Assembly (NCBI RefSeq): GCF_047549485.1
Contig: NZ_CP180191.1
Coordinates: forward strand, 1,736,001 to 1,800,000
DNA: 64,000 bases
DNA from: Piscinibacterium candidicorallinum
Lineage (GTDB): Bacteria > Pseudomonadota > Gammaproteobacteria > Burkholderiales > Burkholderiaceae_C
Direction of reading: 5' to 3'
Made by a program: the position numbers and the translations under genes. A model generated the notes under the pieces. The model searched no databases. It saw only the letters and a program-made list of their open reading frames with translations, and was not told where the DNA came from. Each line of letters begins with the position of its first letter. Position 1 is the first letter of the stretch. Below are positions 1 to 8,972 of the stretch, one piece after another.

Positions 1-1
1 C

Positions 2-274
2 TTGCCCGGCGCGTCGGTGGCGGCGGCGGCCGCGCTGATCTGGGTGGCGGTGCCTCGCATTGCGGGCACCACAGGAGAGCCGGCTGTGGTCAATGCATCT
101 GCTTCCGGTACCTCGGCACAGCCGCAGGCCGTGGTGGTGGCGCAGGACGTGCCGCTTGAGTCGGCGGGCGTCGATCGGTATCTGATCGCGCACCAGCAAG
201 TCTCGCCGAGCGCCAATCGCCACGGCATCGCGCCGATGACCCGCGCTGTGTCCTACCCCGTCTCGCAACGCTGA
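2..274 (+). CDS. rseA: Anti-sigma-E factor RseA, C-terminal part (cut by window start)
   Basis: This is the C-terminal end of the membrane anti-sigma factor that holds sigma-E (RpoE) inactive until envelope stress triggers its proteolysis. The frame is open at the left edge, so the sigma-binding N-terminus lies outside the window. Visible are a hydrophobic alanine-rich stretch (about residues 4-20), which fits the single membrane span, and a periplasmic tail ending in a YLIAHQQVSPS-type segment typical of betaproteobacterial RseA. The identification rests mainly on position directly before rseB and mucD, because the fragment is short. The stop lies 15 bases before rseB, so co-transcription is likely. 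Confidence 0.75.
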   Translation: MPGASVAAAAALIWVAVPRIAGTTGEPAVVNASASGTSAQPQAVVVAQDVPLESAGVDRYLIAHQQVSPSANRHGIAPMTRAVSYPVSQR

Positions 275-288
275 ATCCCTGTCTCTCC

Positions 289-1338
289 ATGCACCCACCG
301 ATCGCGGTTCGGTCATCGGCCTACCTGCGCTTGCTCAACACGGCGCTTTGTCTCTCCATCGTTCTAGGGTTCGTTGCCCCGCAGAGCCGAGCTCAGCAAG
401 GCGGTGCAGCTGCGGCTGACTCGCGCAGCGAGCTGGTCTGGCTGGCCAAGATCCAGCAAGCGGCGCTTCGGCAGAACTACGCCGGCCATTTTGTCTATCA
501 GCAGGGCGCTTCGATGCAGTCCTCGCGGATTGCGCACATGGTCGAGGGTGGCAATGTCTTCGAGAAGCTCGAAGTCCTGGACGGCCAGCCACAGGAGGTC
601 ATCCGCAAGAACGATCAGGTCTATTGCTACATCCCCGGCGCACGCACCCTGCTGATTGAGCGGCGCCCGAACCCGGACCAGTTTCCGTCGCTCTTGCGCC
701 GCCCAGCCTCGGAAGTGGCTGAGTTCTATGACATTCGCCTTGGTGGCAATGAGCGCGTGGCGGGGGTGGATTGCCAGGTGCTGACCCTCAAACCCAAGGA
801 TGCTTTCCGCTACGGCTATCGGCTGTGGGCGGATCGCGGCACGGGGTTGCTGCTCAAGGCGCAGACCCTGGACACGCAAGGCAACGTGATCGAGCAGATT
901 GCGTTCACGCAGGTACGCATCGGCGGCAACATTGACCGCAAGCTGCTGCGCACGAGCGTCACCTCGACTGAAGGCTGGCGGATCGAGCGTGCAGACCTCG
1001 GGCGCGCAGACCCCGCGCTGGCCCAGTGGCAGGTCAAGAACGTCCCGCCCGGCTTTACGCGTACCCATGAGATCGTCCGCAGCGTCGGTGGTCGTCAGCA
1101 GGTTGGGCAGATTGTCTATTCGGACGGATTGGCGGCAATTTCGATCTTCATCGAGCCCGCGGGCGCCGTGCCCAGCAGCCAGCGCGAGGGTTCGACAGTT
1201 CAGGGTGCCGTGAGCGTGGCCATGCGCAAGCTGGGCGAGCATTGGCTCACCGTGGTGGGCGAGGTGCCGATGCTGTCGGTTCGCCGCGTGATTGGCTCGA
1301 TCGAACAAGCGGCATCCACCGCCGCGGTTGCACGCTGA
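289..1338 (+). CDS. rseB: Sigma-E regulatory protein RseB (MucB)
   Basis: RseB is a periplasmic protein that binds RseA and shields it from the DegS protease; off-pathway lipoprotein or LPS signals release it. The 349-residue product starts with an export signal (hydrophobic core about residues 12-30, ending near SRAQ). It then shows the MucB/RseB N-terminal fold, recognisable by a YAGHFVYQQG-type motif near residue 65, and a C-terminal domain. Length matches the family. It sits between rseA and mucD in the conserved rpoE-rseA-rseB-mucD order. I see nothing unusual. Confidence 0.92.
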   Translation: MHPPIAVRSSAYLRLLNTALCLSIVLGFVAPQSRAQQGGAAAADSRSELVWLAKIQQAALRQNYAGHFVYQQGASMQSSRIAHMVEGGNVFEKLEVLDGQPQEVIRKNDQVYCYIPGARTLLIERRPNPDQFPSLLRRPASEVAEFYDIRLGGNERVAGVDCQVLTLKPKDAFRYGYRLWADRGTGLLLKAQTLDTQGNVIEQIAFTQVRIGGNIDRKLLRTSVTSTEGWRIERADLGRADPALAQWQVKNVPPGFTRTHEIVRSVGGRQQVGQIVYSDGLAAISIFIEPAGAVPSSQREGSTVQGAVSVAMRKLGEHWLTVVGEVPMLSVRRVIGSIEQAASTAAVAR

Positions 1339-1391
1339 GGGCGCGGTCGCGCCTTGTTTTTCTCTTTTCTCTCATCCGCCGTTGTCTGCAC

Positions 1392-2861
1392 ATGAAAACA
1401 CAGCTCACCCGTCTGTTTGGCGCCGCACTGCTCGGCGCCGGTCTTCTGGCTGCAGGGCCTGCGCTCGCGCAAGGCGCTGCCGCGCCCGCTCGTACCGCGT
1501 TTGTGGACTTTGCCGATGTGGTCGAGCGCGCCGACCCCGCCGTGGTCAACATCCGCACGACCGAGCGCCCGCGTGGACCGCGCGGGCCCCAGGGTGCGCC
1601 GGGCGAACAGGATCCCTTCGAGCTGTTCCGGCGTTTCTTCGGCCCCGATGTGCCGAGCATGCCGCGGCCGCAGCCCAACCCGCGCGCCCCCCGCGGCGGC
1701 AATCAGGACGAGGTGCCCCGCGGCGTCGGTTCGGGCTTCTTCATCTCAGCCGACGGCTTCATCCTGACCAACCACCATGTGGTCAACGGTGCTGATGAGA
1801 TCTATGTCACCCTGACCGACAAGCGCGAGCTCAAGGCCCGCATCATCGGCTCGGATGAGCGTACGGACGTCGCCCTAATCAAGGTCGAGGGCACGGGCTT
1901 CCCGCGTCTGCCGATCGGTGATCCGGGCAAGCTGCGCAAGGGCGAATGGGTGATGGCCATCGGCTCGCCCTTCGGCCTCGAAAACACGGTGACGGCCGGC
2001 GTGGTCAGCGCCAAGAGCCGCGACACCGGCGATTTCCTGCCCTTCATCCAGACGGATGTGGCGGTGAACCCTGGCAACTCCGGTGGTCCGCTGCTGAACA
2101 CCCGCGGCGAGGTCGTCGGCATCAACTCGCAGATCTTTACGCGCAGCGGCGGCTATCAGGGTATTTCGTTCGCGATTCCGATCGACGAGGCGATTCGCGT
2201 GTCGGATCAGCTGCGTGCCAGTGGCCGCGTGTCGCGCGGCTATCTGGGTGTTCGGCTTGAAGAAGTGACCAAGGACGTGGCCGAAGGGCTGGGTCTGAGC
2301 AAGCCGCAGGGCGCGGTGGTCACCAACGTCGAGGCGAACACGCCCGCTGCAAAGGCCGGCCTGCAGGAGGGCGACATCGTGCTGCGCGTGGACGGCCGAG
2401 TGGTGGAGAACCGCGCCGAGCTGGTGCGTCAGATTGCGAATATCCGCCCCGGCACCAAGATCACGCTGCAGGTCTGGCGCGCGGGCAAGACGCGCGACGT
2501 GACCATCACCCTTGCTGAGCGCCCGGCCGAGCAGACGGCGCAGCGCGGCGGCGAAACCCCGCCCAAGGCACCGGATAACGCCAAGGCCAATGAGCTCGGC
2601 CTGATCACGGTGGATCTGAGCGAAGCGCGTCGCAAGGAGCTGCGCATCAAGGGCGGCGTGCAGGTGGTGTCGGTGGACGGTGCCGCTGAGCGCGCCGGAC
2701 TGCGCGCCGGCGACGTGCTGCTGCAGTTCAATAACCAGGAAATCCTGTCTGCGGCGCAGTTCAACGCGCTGGTAGCCAAGGCGGACCTGCGCAAGACCAT
2801 CGTGGTGCTCGTGAACCGCAATGGCGCGGTCAACTACGTGCCGATCCGACCCTCACGCTAG
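1392..2861 (+). CDS. mucD: Periplasmic serine protease/chaperone DegP-like (MucD)
   Basis: This is an HtrA-family protease that degrades misfolded periplasmic proteins and is commonly encoded with the sigma-E genes. I chose the ATG at 1392 because it puts a clear signal peptide (hydrophobic residues 8-26, cleavage after ALA) at the N-terminus; the frame is open further upstream, but that part overlaps rseB. The trypsin-like domain has His129 (TNHHVV), Asp159 (RTDVALIKV) and Ser230 (GNSGGP). Two PDZ domains follow (about 275-365 and 395-485). At 489 residues it matches MucD/DegP. A Pro/Gly/Arg-rich stretch (about 58-110) forms the LA-loop region. Confidence 0.95.
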   Translation: MKTQLTRLFGAALLGAGLLAAGPALAQGAAAPARTAFVDFADVVERADPAVVNIRTTERPRGPRGPQGAPGEQDPFELFRRFFGPDVPSMPRPQPNPRAPRGGNQDEVPRGVGSGFFISADGFILTNHHVVNGADEIYVTLTDKRELKARIIGSDERTDVALIKVEGTGFPRLPIGDPGKLRKGEWVMAIGSPFGLENTVTAGVVSAKSRDTGDFLPFIQTDVAVNPGNSGGPLLNTRGEVVGINSQIFTRSGGYQGISFAIPIDEAIRVSDQLRASGRVSRGYLGVRLEEVTKDVAEGLGLSKPQGAVVTNVEANTPAAKAGLQEGDIVLRVDGRVVENRAELVRQIANIRPGTKITLQVWRAGKTRDVTITLAERPAEQTAQRGGETPPKAPDNAKANELGLITVDLSEARRKELRIKGGVQVVSVDGAAERAGLRAGDVLLQFNNQEILSAAQFNALVAKADLRKTIVVLVNRNGAVNYVPIRPSR

Positions 2862-2871
2862 GAAAACAAGC

Positions 2872-2941
2872 CGTAGACTGAGGATTGGTGCGGCTTTACA
2901 GGCCAAAATGGCTGGAAAGCCGCTCCAGACAAGCGGAAAGC
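2872..2941 (+). repeat. Dispersed hairpin-plus-tail repeat, copy A
   Basis: The repeat has an imperfect hairpin (arms GGCTTTACAGGCCA and TGGCTGGAAAGCC around an AAA loop, 2893-2922). A tail reading CCAGACAAGCGGAAAGC ends at 2941. Copy B, 130 bases downstream, matches at 45 of 58 positions over the aligned core with no gaps, and shares a CGTAGA word 12 bases upstream of the core. Other copies lie at 3002, 16438 (minus), 16526, 41686 and 61988. Confidence 0.75.
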
Positions 2942-3001
2942 GTTGCTGGGAGTGGCTGCTTGGGCTTCGTTGCAGGGTTGAGCTGCCGCGAAATCCGCAC
3001 A

Positions 3002-3071
3002 CGTAGATCCAGCATTGGCGCGGCATTCGAGGGTAAATCAGCCGGAAACCCGCACCAGACAAGCGGTAAGC
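3002..3071 (+). repeat. Dispersed hairpin-plus-tail repeat, copy B
   Basis: This is a diverged copy in the same orientation as copy A, exactly 130 bases downstream. The tail CGCACCAGACAAGCGGTAAGC is well kept, while the hairpin is decayed: only the outer GCGG/CCGC pairs and a few inner ones remain. The sequence between the two copies is not itself duplicated, so this is a pair of elements rather than a tandem duplication of a longer unit. Confidence 0.7.
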
Positions 3072-3400
3072 ACCGTAACGGTCTTGGCGGGAATGCCTTG
3101 CAGCATCGCGAGGCGCTCTTCGCCCAGCGTTTCCTCCAGCGGTGTCCGCCGCGGCGTTCTGCAGCACACACGCCACCATGCGCCGCCATCCATGGCATTC
3201 GATGGTCTGTTGGTGCCTGCAGCCGGCCGCTTGGCTCGGGCCATTCGCCGCAGCGCCTGTGGCGCTTGCATACTGCGGCTCACGGCGTCTGCACTGCAGC
3301 CCGGGTAAACTTGAGAGCTTTGCAATCGTCAGCCTAGCGCCGAGGTCGGCGCGCGCTTTGAACGTTGCAGCCGCCGCTCGCGGCCAGAACACCTCCTCCC

Positions 3401-5194
3401 ATGCAGCACATCCGCAACTTCTCGATCATTGCCCACATCGACCACGGCAAATCCACCTTGGCCGATCGCATCATCCAGCGCTGTGGTGGCCTGTCTGATC
3501 GCGAGATGGAAGCACAGGTGCTGGACTCCATGGATCTGGAGAAAGAGCGCGGCATCACCATCAAGGCCCAGACTGCGGCGCTGCACTACAAGGCGCGTGA
3601 CGGCAAGGTCTACAACCTGAACCTGATCGACACCCCCGGCCACGTGGACTTCAGCTACGAAGTCAGTCGGTCGCTGTCGGCCTGCGAAGGTGCGCTGCTG
3701 GTGGTGGATGCGTCCCAGGGCGTGGAAGCGCAGACGGTGGCCAACTGCTACACCGCCATCGAGCTGGGCGTGGAAGTGGTGCCGGTCCTGAACAAGATGG
3801 ACCTGCCCCAGGCCAACCCCGAAGGCGCGATCGCCGAGATTGAGGACGTGATCGGCATTCCGGCCGAAGATGCCGTGCCGGCGAGCGCCAAGACCGGCAT
3901 GGGCATCGACGAGATCCTCGAGCGCATCATCGAGCGCGTGCCGACGCCCAAGGGCTCCCCGGACGAGCCGCTGCAGGCCCTGATCATCGACAGCTGGTTC
4001 GACAACTACGTCGGCGTAGTCATGCTCGTGCGCGTGGTCAACGGTACGCTCAAGCCCAAGGACAAGATTCTGCTCATGGCCACCGGCGCCACCTACCTGA
4101 CAGAGCAGGTCGGCGTGTTCACGCCCAAGAGCTCCCAGCGAGAGAAGCTTGTGGCCGGCGAAGTGGGCTTTGTGATCGCGGGCATCAAGGAGCTCAAGGG
4201 CGCCAAGGTCGGTGACACCATCACGATCGCTGGCAAGGCTGCGCCCACGCCGCTGCCCGGCTTCAAGGAAATCAAGCCGCAGGTGTTTGCAGGCCTGTAT
4301 CCGGTCGAGGCCAACCAGTACGACCAGCTGCGCGAGAGCTTGGAGAAGCTCAAGCTCAACGACGCGTCGCTGCAGTTCGAGCCGGAAGTCTCGCAAGCGC
4401 TGGGCTTTGGTTTTCGCTGCGGTTTCCTTGGCCTGCTGCACATGGAGATCGTGCAGGAGCGGCTGGAGCGCGAGTTCGACCAGGATCTGATTACCACCGC
4501 GCCGACCGTGATCTACGAGGTCGTGCAGCGCGACGGTACGGTCAGCATGGTGGAAAACCCCTCGAAGATGCCCGAGGTCTCGCGCATCGACGAGATCCGC
4601 GAGCCAATCGTGACCGTGACGATATTTGTGCCGCAGGACTATGTCGGCTCCGTGATCACGCTGTGCACGGAAAAGCGCGGCATCCAGCTCGACATGTCGT
4701 ATCACGGTCGCCAGGTCGTGCTGAAGTACGACATGCCGATGGCCGAGATCGTGCTCGACTTCTTCGATCGTCTGAAGTCCACCTCGCGCGGCTACGCCTC
4801 CATGGACTACGAGTTCAAGGAATACCGCGCGAGCGACGTGGTGAAGGTGGATATCCTGATCAACGGTGACAAGGTGGACGCGCTTTCGATCATCGTCCAC
4901 AAGAGTGCGGCGCGTTCGCGCGGCCGTGCAGTGGCCGAGAAGATGCGCGAGATCATTCCGCGCCAGATGTTTGACGTGGCCATCCAGGCCGCAATCGGCG
5001 CGGACATCATCGCCCGCGAAAACATCAAGGCCCTGCGCAAGAACGTGCTGGCCAAGTGTTACGGTGGCGACATCTCCCGCAAGCGCAAGCTGCTGGAAAA
5101 GCAGAAGGCCGGCAAGAAGCGCATGAAGCAGGTGGGCAACGTGGAAATTCCGCAGGAGGCCTTCCTGGCCATCCTGCAGGTGGGAGACAAGTAA
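3401..5194 (+). CDS. lepA: Elongation factor 4 (LepA), ribosome-associated GTPase
   Basis: LepA is a translational GTPase that acts on the 70S ribosome, implicated in back-translocation or initiation and peripherally membrane-associated. The start at ATG 3401 gives the family's usual N-terminus (MQHIRNFSIIAHIDHGKST), with the P-loop at residues 11-18. DTPGH, NKMD and a C-terminal LepA-specific domain with GGDISRKRKLLEKQK follow. Its 597 residues match the family. The next gene, lepB, begins at the base after the stop, so the two are translationally coupled. Confidence 0.97.
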   Translation: MQHIRNFSIIAHIDHGKSTLADRIIQRCGGLSDREMEAQVLDSMDLEKERGITIKAQTAALHYKARDGKVYNLNLIDTPGHVDFSYEVSRSLSACEGALLVVDASQGVEAQTVANCYTAIELGVEVVPVLNKMDLPQANPEGAIAEIEDVIGIPAEDAVPASAKTGMGIDEILERIIERVPTPKGSPDEPLQALIIDSWFDNYVGVVMLVRVVNGTLKPKDKILLMATGATYLTEQVGVFTPKSSQREKLVAGEVGFVIAGIKELKGAKVGDTITIAGKAAPTPLPGFKEIKPQVFAGLYPVEANQYDQLRESLEKLKLNDASLQFEPEVSQALGFGFRCGFLGLLHMEIVQERLEREFDQDLITTAPTVIYEVVQRDGTVSMVENPSKMPEVSRIDEIREPIVTVTIFVPQDYVGSVITLCTEKRGIQLDMSYHGRQVVLKYDMPMAEIVLDFFDRLKSTSRGYASMDYEFKEYRASDVVKVDILINGDKVDALSIIVHKSAARSRGRAVAEKMREIIPRQMFDVAIQAAIGADIIARENIKALRKNVLAKCYGGDISRKRKLLEKQKAGKKRMKQVGNVEIPQEAFLAILQVGDK

Positions 5195-6127
5195 GTGATT
5201 GATGAATTCGGGGCGAAGTTCTTCGCCATGGTGCTGCTCTTGTTGACGATCATCACCGGCATCCTGTTCGTGCTGGATCTGGTCGTCTTCCGCAAGCAGC
5301 GCCGTGCGCTGGCCGATGCCGCGGTCGCCCGTTTCGATTCGGGCGAGGCCTTGTCGATTCGCGCCGGGGAGGGCGATGATGCCGTCGCCCAGGCGCGCAA
5401 ACGTGTGATCGATGGCCAGATGCGCCAGCCCTGGTGGCTGGAGTGGACGGCCGGCCTCTTCCCTGTGATCGCCGCCGTGTTCTTTCTGCGCAGCTTCATT
5501 GCAGAACCTTTCCGCATCCCGTCCGGCTCCATGATCCCCACGCTTCTGGTGGGAGATCTGATCCTCGTGAACAAGTACACCTACGGCATTCGGATGCCGG
5601 TGACCAACTCCAAGATCATCGCGACGGGCAGCCCGCAGCGTGGCGATGTGGTGGTGTTCCGCTATCCGCCCAATGAGCGCGCCGGCAAGCCGAGCGTGGA
5701 CTACATCAAGCGGGTCATCGGCGTGCCAGGAGACGTCATCGAGTACGCGGACAAGCGTCTGGTCCTCAATGGCAAGGAGGTCCTGACGACCTCGACCGGT
5801 CCGTTTCTCGATCCCGAACGCGCTGTGTATCTCGAACGTTTCACCGAGCAGATCGGCGAGGTGTCGCACGCCATTCTGAAGGACTCAAGCCGTCCATCCA
5901 GCGTGATGCCGGTCGAAGGCTTTGACTACGCCGGAGCCTGCGACCTGCTGGCGAACGGCGTGAAGTGCACCGTTCCGGCGGGCAAGTACTTCGTGATGGG
6001 CGACAACCGGGACAACAGCATCGACTCCCGCTTCTGGGGATTTGTGGATGACCAACATGTTGTTGGAAAAGCATTTTTCGTGTGGATGAACTTCAGTAAC
6101 ATCAGCCGAATCGGTCGAATCCAGTAA
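5195..6127 (+). CDS. lepB: Signal peptidase I
   Basis: This inner-membrane serine protease removes signal peptides from Sec- and Tat-exported proteins. The N-terminus has two membrane segments (about residues 9-31 and 84-103). The catalytic Ser112 lies in PSGSMIPT and the general-base Lys172 in DYIKRVIG; the late box MGDNRDNSIDSR is present. The start is GTG 5195, immediately after the lepA stop; an ATG at 5228 would remove part of the first membrane segment and is less likely. At 310 residues it matches proteobacterial LepB with its larger beta-domain insertion. Confidence 0.96.
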   Translation: MIDEFGAKFFAMVLLLLTIITGILFVLDLVVFRKQRRALADAAVARFDSGEALSIRAGEGDDAVAQARKRVIDGQMRQPWWLEWTAGLFPVIAAVFFLRSFIAEPFRIPSGSMIPTLLVGDLILVNKYTYGIRMPVTNSKIIATGSPQRGDVVVFRYPPNERAGKPSVDYIKRVIGVPGDVIEYADKRLVLNGKEVLTTSTGPFLDPERAVYLERFTEQIGEVSHAILKDSSRPSSVMPVEGFDYAGACDLLANGVKCTVPAGKYFVMGDNRDNSIDSRFWGFVDDQHVVGKAFFVWMNFSNISRIGRIQ

Positions 6128-6144
6128 GGGCGAGGGCACAAGTG

Positions 6145-6489
6145 ATGTTTTCTAAGCAACGCGGTTTGAGCCTGCTGAGCGTCGTCTTCCTGCTGATCGT
6201 GGTCGGCGGTGGTTTGCTGCTCGGGATGAAGATCACGCCCACTGTCACCGAATACCTGGAAATCAAGAAGGCACTCAAGAAGGCAGCCGAAAAGGGCGAC
6301 ACGCCGGCCAGTGTTCGCGGTGCGTTCGACCTGATTGCCAGCGCGGGCTACATCACCAGCATCGGCGGCAAGGACATCGCCGTCACCAAGCGGGGCGACA
6401 AGGTGATTGCCTCTGTGGCCTACCAGAAGAAGATTGAACTGATCGCGCCGGTGAGCCTCGTCATCGACTACGAGGCCAGTTCCGAGTAA
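6145..6489 (+). CDS. DUF4845 membrane-anchored small protein
   Basis: This 114-residue protein has one N-terminal membrane segment (about residues 8-26, beginning with a RGLSLLSVVFLL-type motif) and a small periplasmic domain. It belongs to the DUF4845 family, which in beta- and gammaproteobacteria regularly sits between lepB and rnc; its function is unknown. The N-terminus resembles a type IV prepilin-like signal but lacks a clear cleavage-site glutamate. I chose the ATG at 6145; a GTG one codon upstream (6142) is an alternative. It lies 17 bases after lepB and 4 bases before rnc. Confidence 0.85.
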   Translation: MFSKQRGLSLLSVVFLLIVVGGGLLLGMKITPTVTEYLEIKKALKKAAEKGDTPASVRGAFDLIASAGYITSIGGKDIAVTKRGDKVIASVAYQKKIELIAPVSLVIDYEASSE

Positions 6490-6493
6490 TCCC

Positions 6494-7297
6494 ATGGATC
6501 TGAAGGGCCTCGAAGAACGTCTAGGCCATCGGTTCAAGCAGCCGGCGCTTCTGCAGCAGGCGCTGACGCACCGGAGCTTTTCTGCCGTCCACAACGAGCG
6601 TCTCGAGTTCCTCGGCGACTCGGTGCTCAACCTCGCCGTCGCGCACTTGCTCTACGACAAGTACGCCAAGATCGACGAAGGTGATCTCTCGCGTCTGCGT
6701 GCCAATCTCGTCAAGCAACAGGCCCTGTTCGAGATTGCGCAGACCATCTCGGTCTCCCAGTATCTGAATCTCGGCGAAGGTGAGCTGAAGAGCGGCGGTT
6801 TCCGCCGCCCGTCGATTCTGGCGGACACGATGGAAGCCCTGTTTGGCGCCATCTTCCTGGACGCCGGCTTTGACGCTGCGGCCAAGGTCGTCCGCAAGCT
6901 CTATGAGGCGGTCCTCGCGCAGATCGATCCGAAGACCTTGGGCAAGGACGCCAAGACCCTGCTCCAGGAGTATTTGCAGGGTCGGAAGATCGCGCTTCCA
7001 ACCTACAACGTGATCGCGACCCACGGGGCGGCGCACAATCAGGAATTCGAAGTCGAGTGCCTCGTCCCGAAGCTGGACGTGCGTGTGGTTGGCATGGGTG
7101 GCAGTCGCCGCGCCGCAGAGCAGGGTGCCGCCAAGCTTGCGCTGGAAGCGGTCGTGGCGCTTGCGCCGGCAGCAGCCAAGCGCGCGCGGAAGACGACGCG
7201 CCGTGACACACAGCTCAGCTTGCCTGTCGCTACCGTTCAAACGCCCCAGGCGGATCTGCTCACGCCGGCCGAGCCCGCAGTAGGCAAGACGGCGTGA
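6494..7297 (+). CDS. rnc: Ribonuclease III
   Basis: This double-strand-specific endoribonuclease processes rRNA precursors and structured mRNAs. The catalytic signature NERLEFLGDSVL is at residues 34-45 with downstream acidic residues (DTMEALFGA region). A double-stranded RNA-binding domain occupies about residues 150-225. The last 40 residues are an extra basic/proline-rich tail, giving 267 residues against about 226 in E. coli; such tails are common in betaproteobacteria. Its stop overlaps the start of era (GTGA), indicating coupled translation. Confidence 0.97.
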   Translation: MDLKGLEERLGHRFKQPALLQQALTHRSFSAVHNERLEFLGDSVLNLAVAHLLYDKYAKIDEGDLSRLRANLVKQQALFEIAQTISVSQYLNLGEGELKSGGFRRPSILADTMEALFGAIFLDAGFDAAAKVVRKLYEAVLAQIDPKTLGKDAKTLLQEYLQGRKIALPTYNVIATHGAAHNQEFEVECLVPKLDVRVVGMGGSRRAAEQGAAKLALEAVVALAPAAAKRARKTTRRDTQLSLPVATVQTPQADLLTPAEPAVGKTA

Positions 7298-8199
7298 GTA
7301 CCGACGCATCCGCCGTCGCGTCGCACCGCGCCGGCCTGGTCGCGATTGTGGGCCGCCCCAATGTGGGCAAGTCCACCTTGCTCAATGCGCTGATCGGCGA
7401 GCGCCTGTCGATCACATCGCGGCGGCCCCAGACCACACGGCATCGCATCCTTGGCGTACTGAGCCGATCCGGTTATCAGATCGGCTTTGTGGATACGCCT
7501 GGTTTCCAGACCCGCCACGGCGGAGCCATGCCCAAGTTGATGAACCGTTCGGTGACGCAGGCAATCACCGGTGTGGAGGCGGCGCTGTTCGTCAGCGAGA
7601 GCGGAGAGCTGTCGCCGGCCGATCTCAAGGTTCTAGACATTCTTCCCAAGACGCTGCCGGTGCTTGCGGTCATCAACAAGATTGACTTGATGACCAGCAA
7701 GGACGAGCTGTTGCCCGTGATCGCCCGGTTCTCGTCGGTGCGCGAATTTGCCGCCATCGTGCCTGTTTCTGCAGAGAAGCGATTGGGTCTCGATGCGCTT
7801 GAGCAGGCAATTGCTGCGTTGCTGCCCGAATCGGAGCCGCTGTTTGAAGAAGACACGCTGACTGACCGGAGCGAACGATTTCTTGCGACCGAACGTGTGC
7901 GTGAAAAGGTCTTCCGGCTGACCGGAGACGAAGTGCCCTTCGGCACCACGGTCGTGATCGAGACCTGGGAGGACACGCCGCGTGGCAAGCGCATTGCTGC
8001 GGCCATCGTGGTCTCGCGTGAGAGCCACAAACCGATCATCATCGGCCACAAGGGTGAGCGCATCAAGCGCATTGGCCAGGAGGCGCGGCTGGATCTGGCC
8101 AAGTTGTTCGACTGCCCCGTGCATCTGGAGCTTTGGGTCAAGGTGCGCGAAGGCTGGGCCGAGTCCGAGGCGAGTCTGCGCTCGCTGGGTTTCGACTGA
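7294..8199 (+). CDS. era: GTPase Era
   Basis: Era is a GTPase needed for 16S rRNA maturation and 30S assembly. The P-loop GRPNVGKS is at residues 20-27, followed by DTPGF and NKID, and a C-terminal KH RNA-binding domain contains the GHKGERIKRIG motif. The GTG start at 7294 overlaps the rnc stop by four bases. The length of 301 residues is typical. The rnc-era-recO order is a conserved RNA-processing and repair operon. Confidence 0.97.
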   Translation: MSTDASAVASHRAGLVAIVGRPNVGKSTLLNALIGERLSITSRRPQTTRHRILGVLSRSGYQIGFVDTPGFQTRHGGAMPKLMNRSVTQAITGVEAALFVSESGELSPADLKVLDILPKTLPVLAVINKIDLMTSKDELLPVIARFSSVREFAAIVPVSAEKRLGLDALEQAIAALLPESEPLFEEDTLTDRSERFLATERVREKVFRLTGDEVPFGTTVVIETWEDTPRGKRIAAAIVVSRESHKPIIIGHKGERIKRIGQEARLDLAKLFDCPVHLELWVKVREGWAESEASLRSLGFD

Positions 8200-8213
8200 C
8201 GGGCGCAGGCGCA

Positions 8214-8972
8214 ATGGCGCAGCGCCCCGCGTCCGCGGCGAGCAAGACGCTGGCCTTCGTGCTGCACGTCTGGCCGTACTCGGAGAGCAGCCTGATCGCG
8301 GAGTTGCTGACGCGTGATCGAGGGCGAGTGGTCGCGCTGGCCAAGGGGGCGCGGCGCCCGAGGTCAGGCGTGCGGCCGCTTCTCCAGCCCTTCGCGCCGG
8401 TCATGTGCAAGCTCGCCGGGAAATCCGATGTACAGGTGTTGTCTGCGCTTGAATGGGCCGGCAGCTTCGGAGCGCTTGAGGGCGAACGTCTGATGAGCGG
8501 CATCTATCTGAATGAGCTCGTTCTTGGGCTTCTGCCACGACATGACCCCCACCCCGAGGTATTCGACCACTACACCCAGGCGCTCGCCGAGCTGGCGAGC
8601 ACCCATGCAGCCGAAGGCAGCTTGCGGCGCTTCGAGTACCGGTTGATGCGCGATCTGGGCTACATGCCGATGCCGGATGTTGCGGCACTCGACCCGGCGG
8701 TCCCGGCGCTGCCTTGGCACCTCGATGCGCATGAGGGCTGGCAACCGGCGGGCGCACGGACAGGCGATCTGCAGACCGCAGACTTTCTGGCCCTTCTGGC
8801 AGATGACTTCGCTGACACTGCGCGGAATCGGCGACTGCAGAGTGTCCTGCGGCGCGTCATCGATCAGGCGCGCACGGGCTGTGGGGCACGTTCGCGGCTC
8901 GCATGGCAGGAGTTCAACCGGCTGCGCGGTCGGGCAACGCCGGTACAGCCACTGGAAGCGGGGGCCGCATGA
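8214..8972 (+). CDS. recO: DNA repair protein RecO
   Basis: RecO works with RecR in the RecF pathway, loading RecA onto SSB-coated gaps. The start is set at ATG 8214, which lies 14 bases after era and gives an N-terminal OB-fold beginning near AFVLHVWPYSESS; the open frame extends upstream into era and is not used. The 252-residue product shows the usual RecO N-terminal and helical C-terminal parts. Its stop overlaps the acpS start (ATGA). The pdxJ gene that often separates recO and acpS in proteobacteria is absent here. Confidence 0.93.
   Translation: MAQRPASAASKTLAFVLHVWPYSESSLIAELLTRDRGRVVALAKGARRPRSGVRPLLQPFAPVMCKLAGKSDVQVLSALEWAGSFGALEGERLMSGIYLNELVLGLLPRHDPHPEVFDHYTQALAELASTHAAEGSLRRFEYRLMRDLGYMPMPDVAALDPAVPALPWHLDAHEGWQPAGARTGDLQTADFLALLADDFADTARNRRLQSVLRRVIDQARTGCGARSRLAWQEFNRLRGRATPVQPLEAGAA

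Larger units (their letters stand above)
2862..3400. other. Gene-poor gap between mucD and lepA
   Basis: These 539 bases hold two copies of the dispersed repeat (2872-2941 and 3002-3071) and no gene I can recognise. Short open frames on both strands (for example minus 3038-3325) run through the repeats and show no known family, signal peptide or good ribosome binding site. In some related Burkholderiales a small glutaredoxin-like gene occupies this position (recalled knowledge); I see no trace of one. The lepA operon promoter probably lies in the right-hand part, but I found no convincing -35/-10 pair. Confidence 0.6.

Noticed and set aside
3329..5869. Very long minus-strand open frame (846 codons) opposite lepA and lepB
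   Set aside because: It is a shadow of high-GC coding sequence: lepA and lepB are unmistakable on the plus strand and the antisense product is rich in His/Asp/Leu repeats with no known family.
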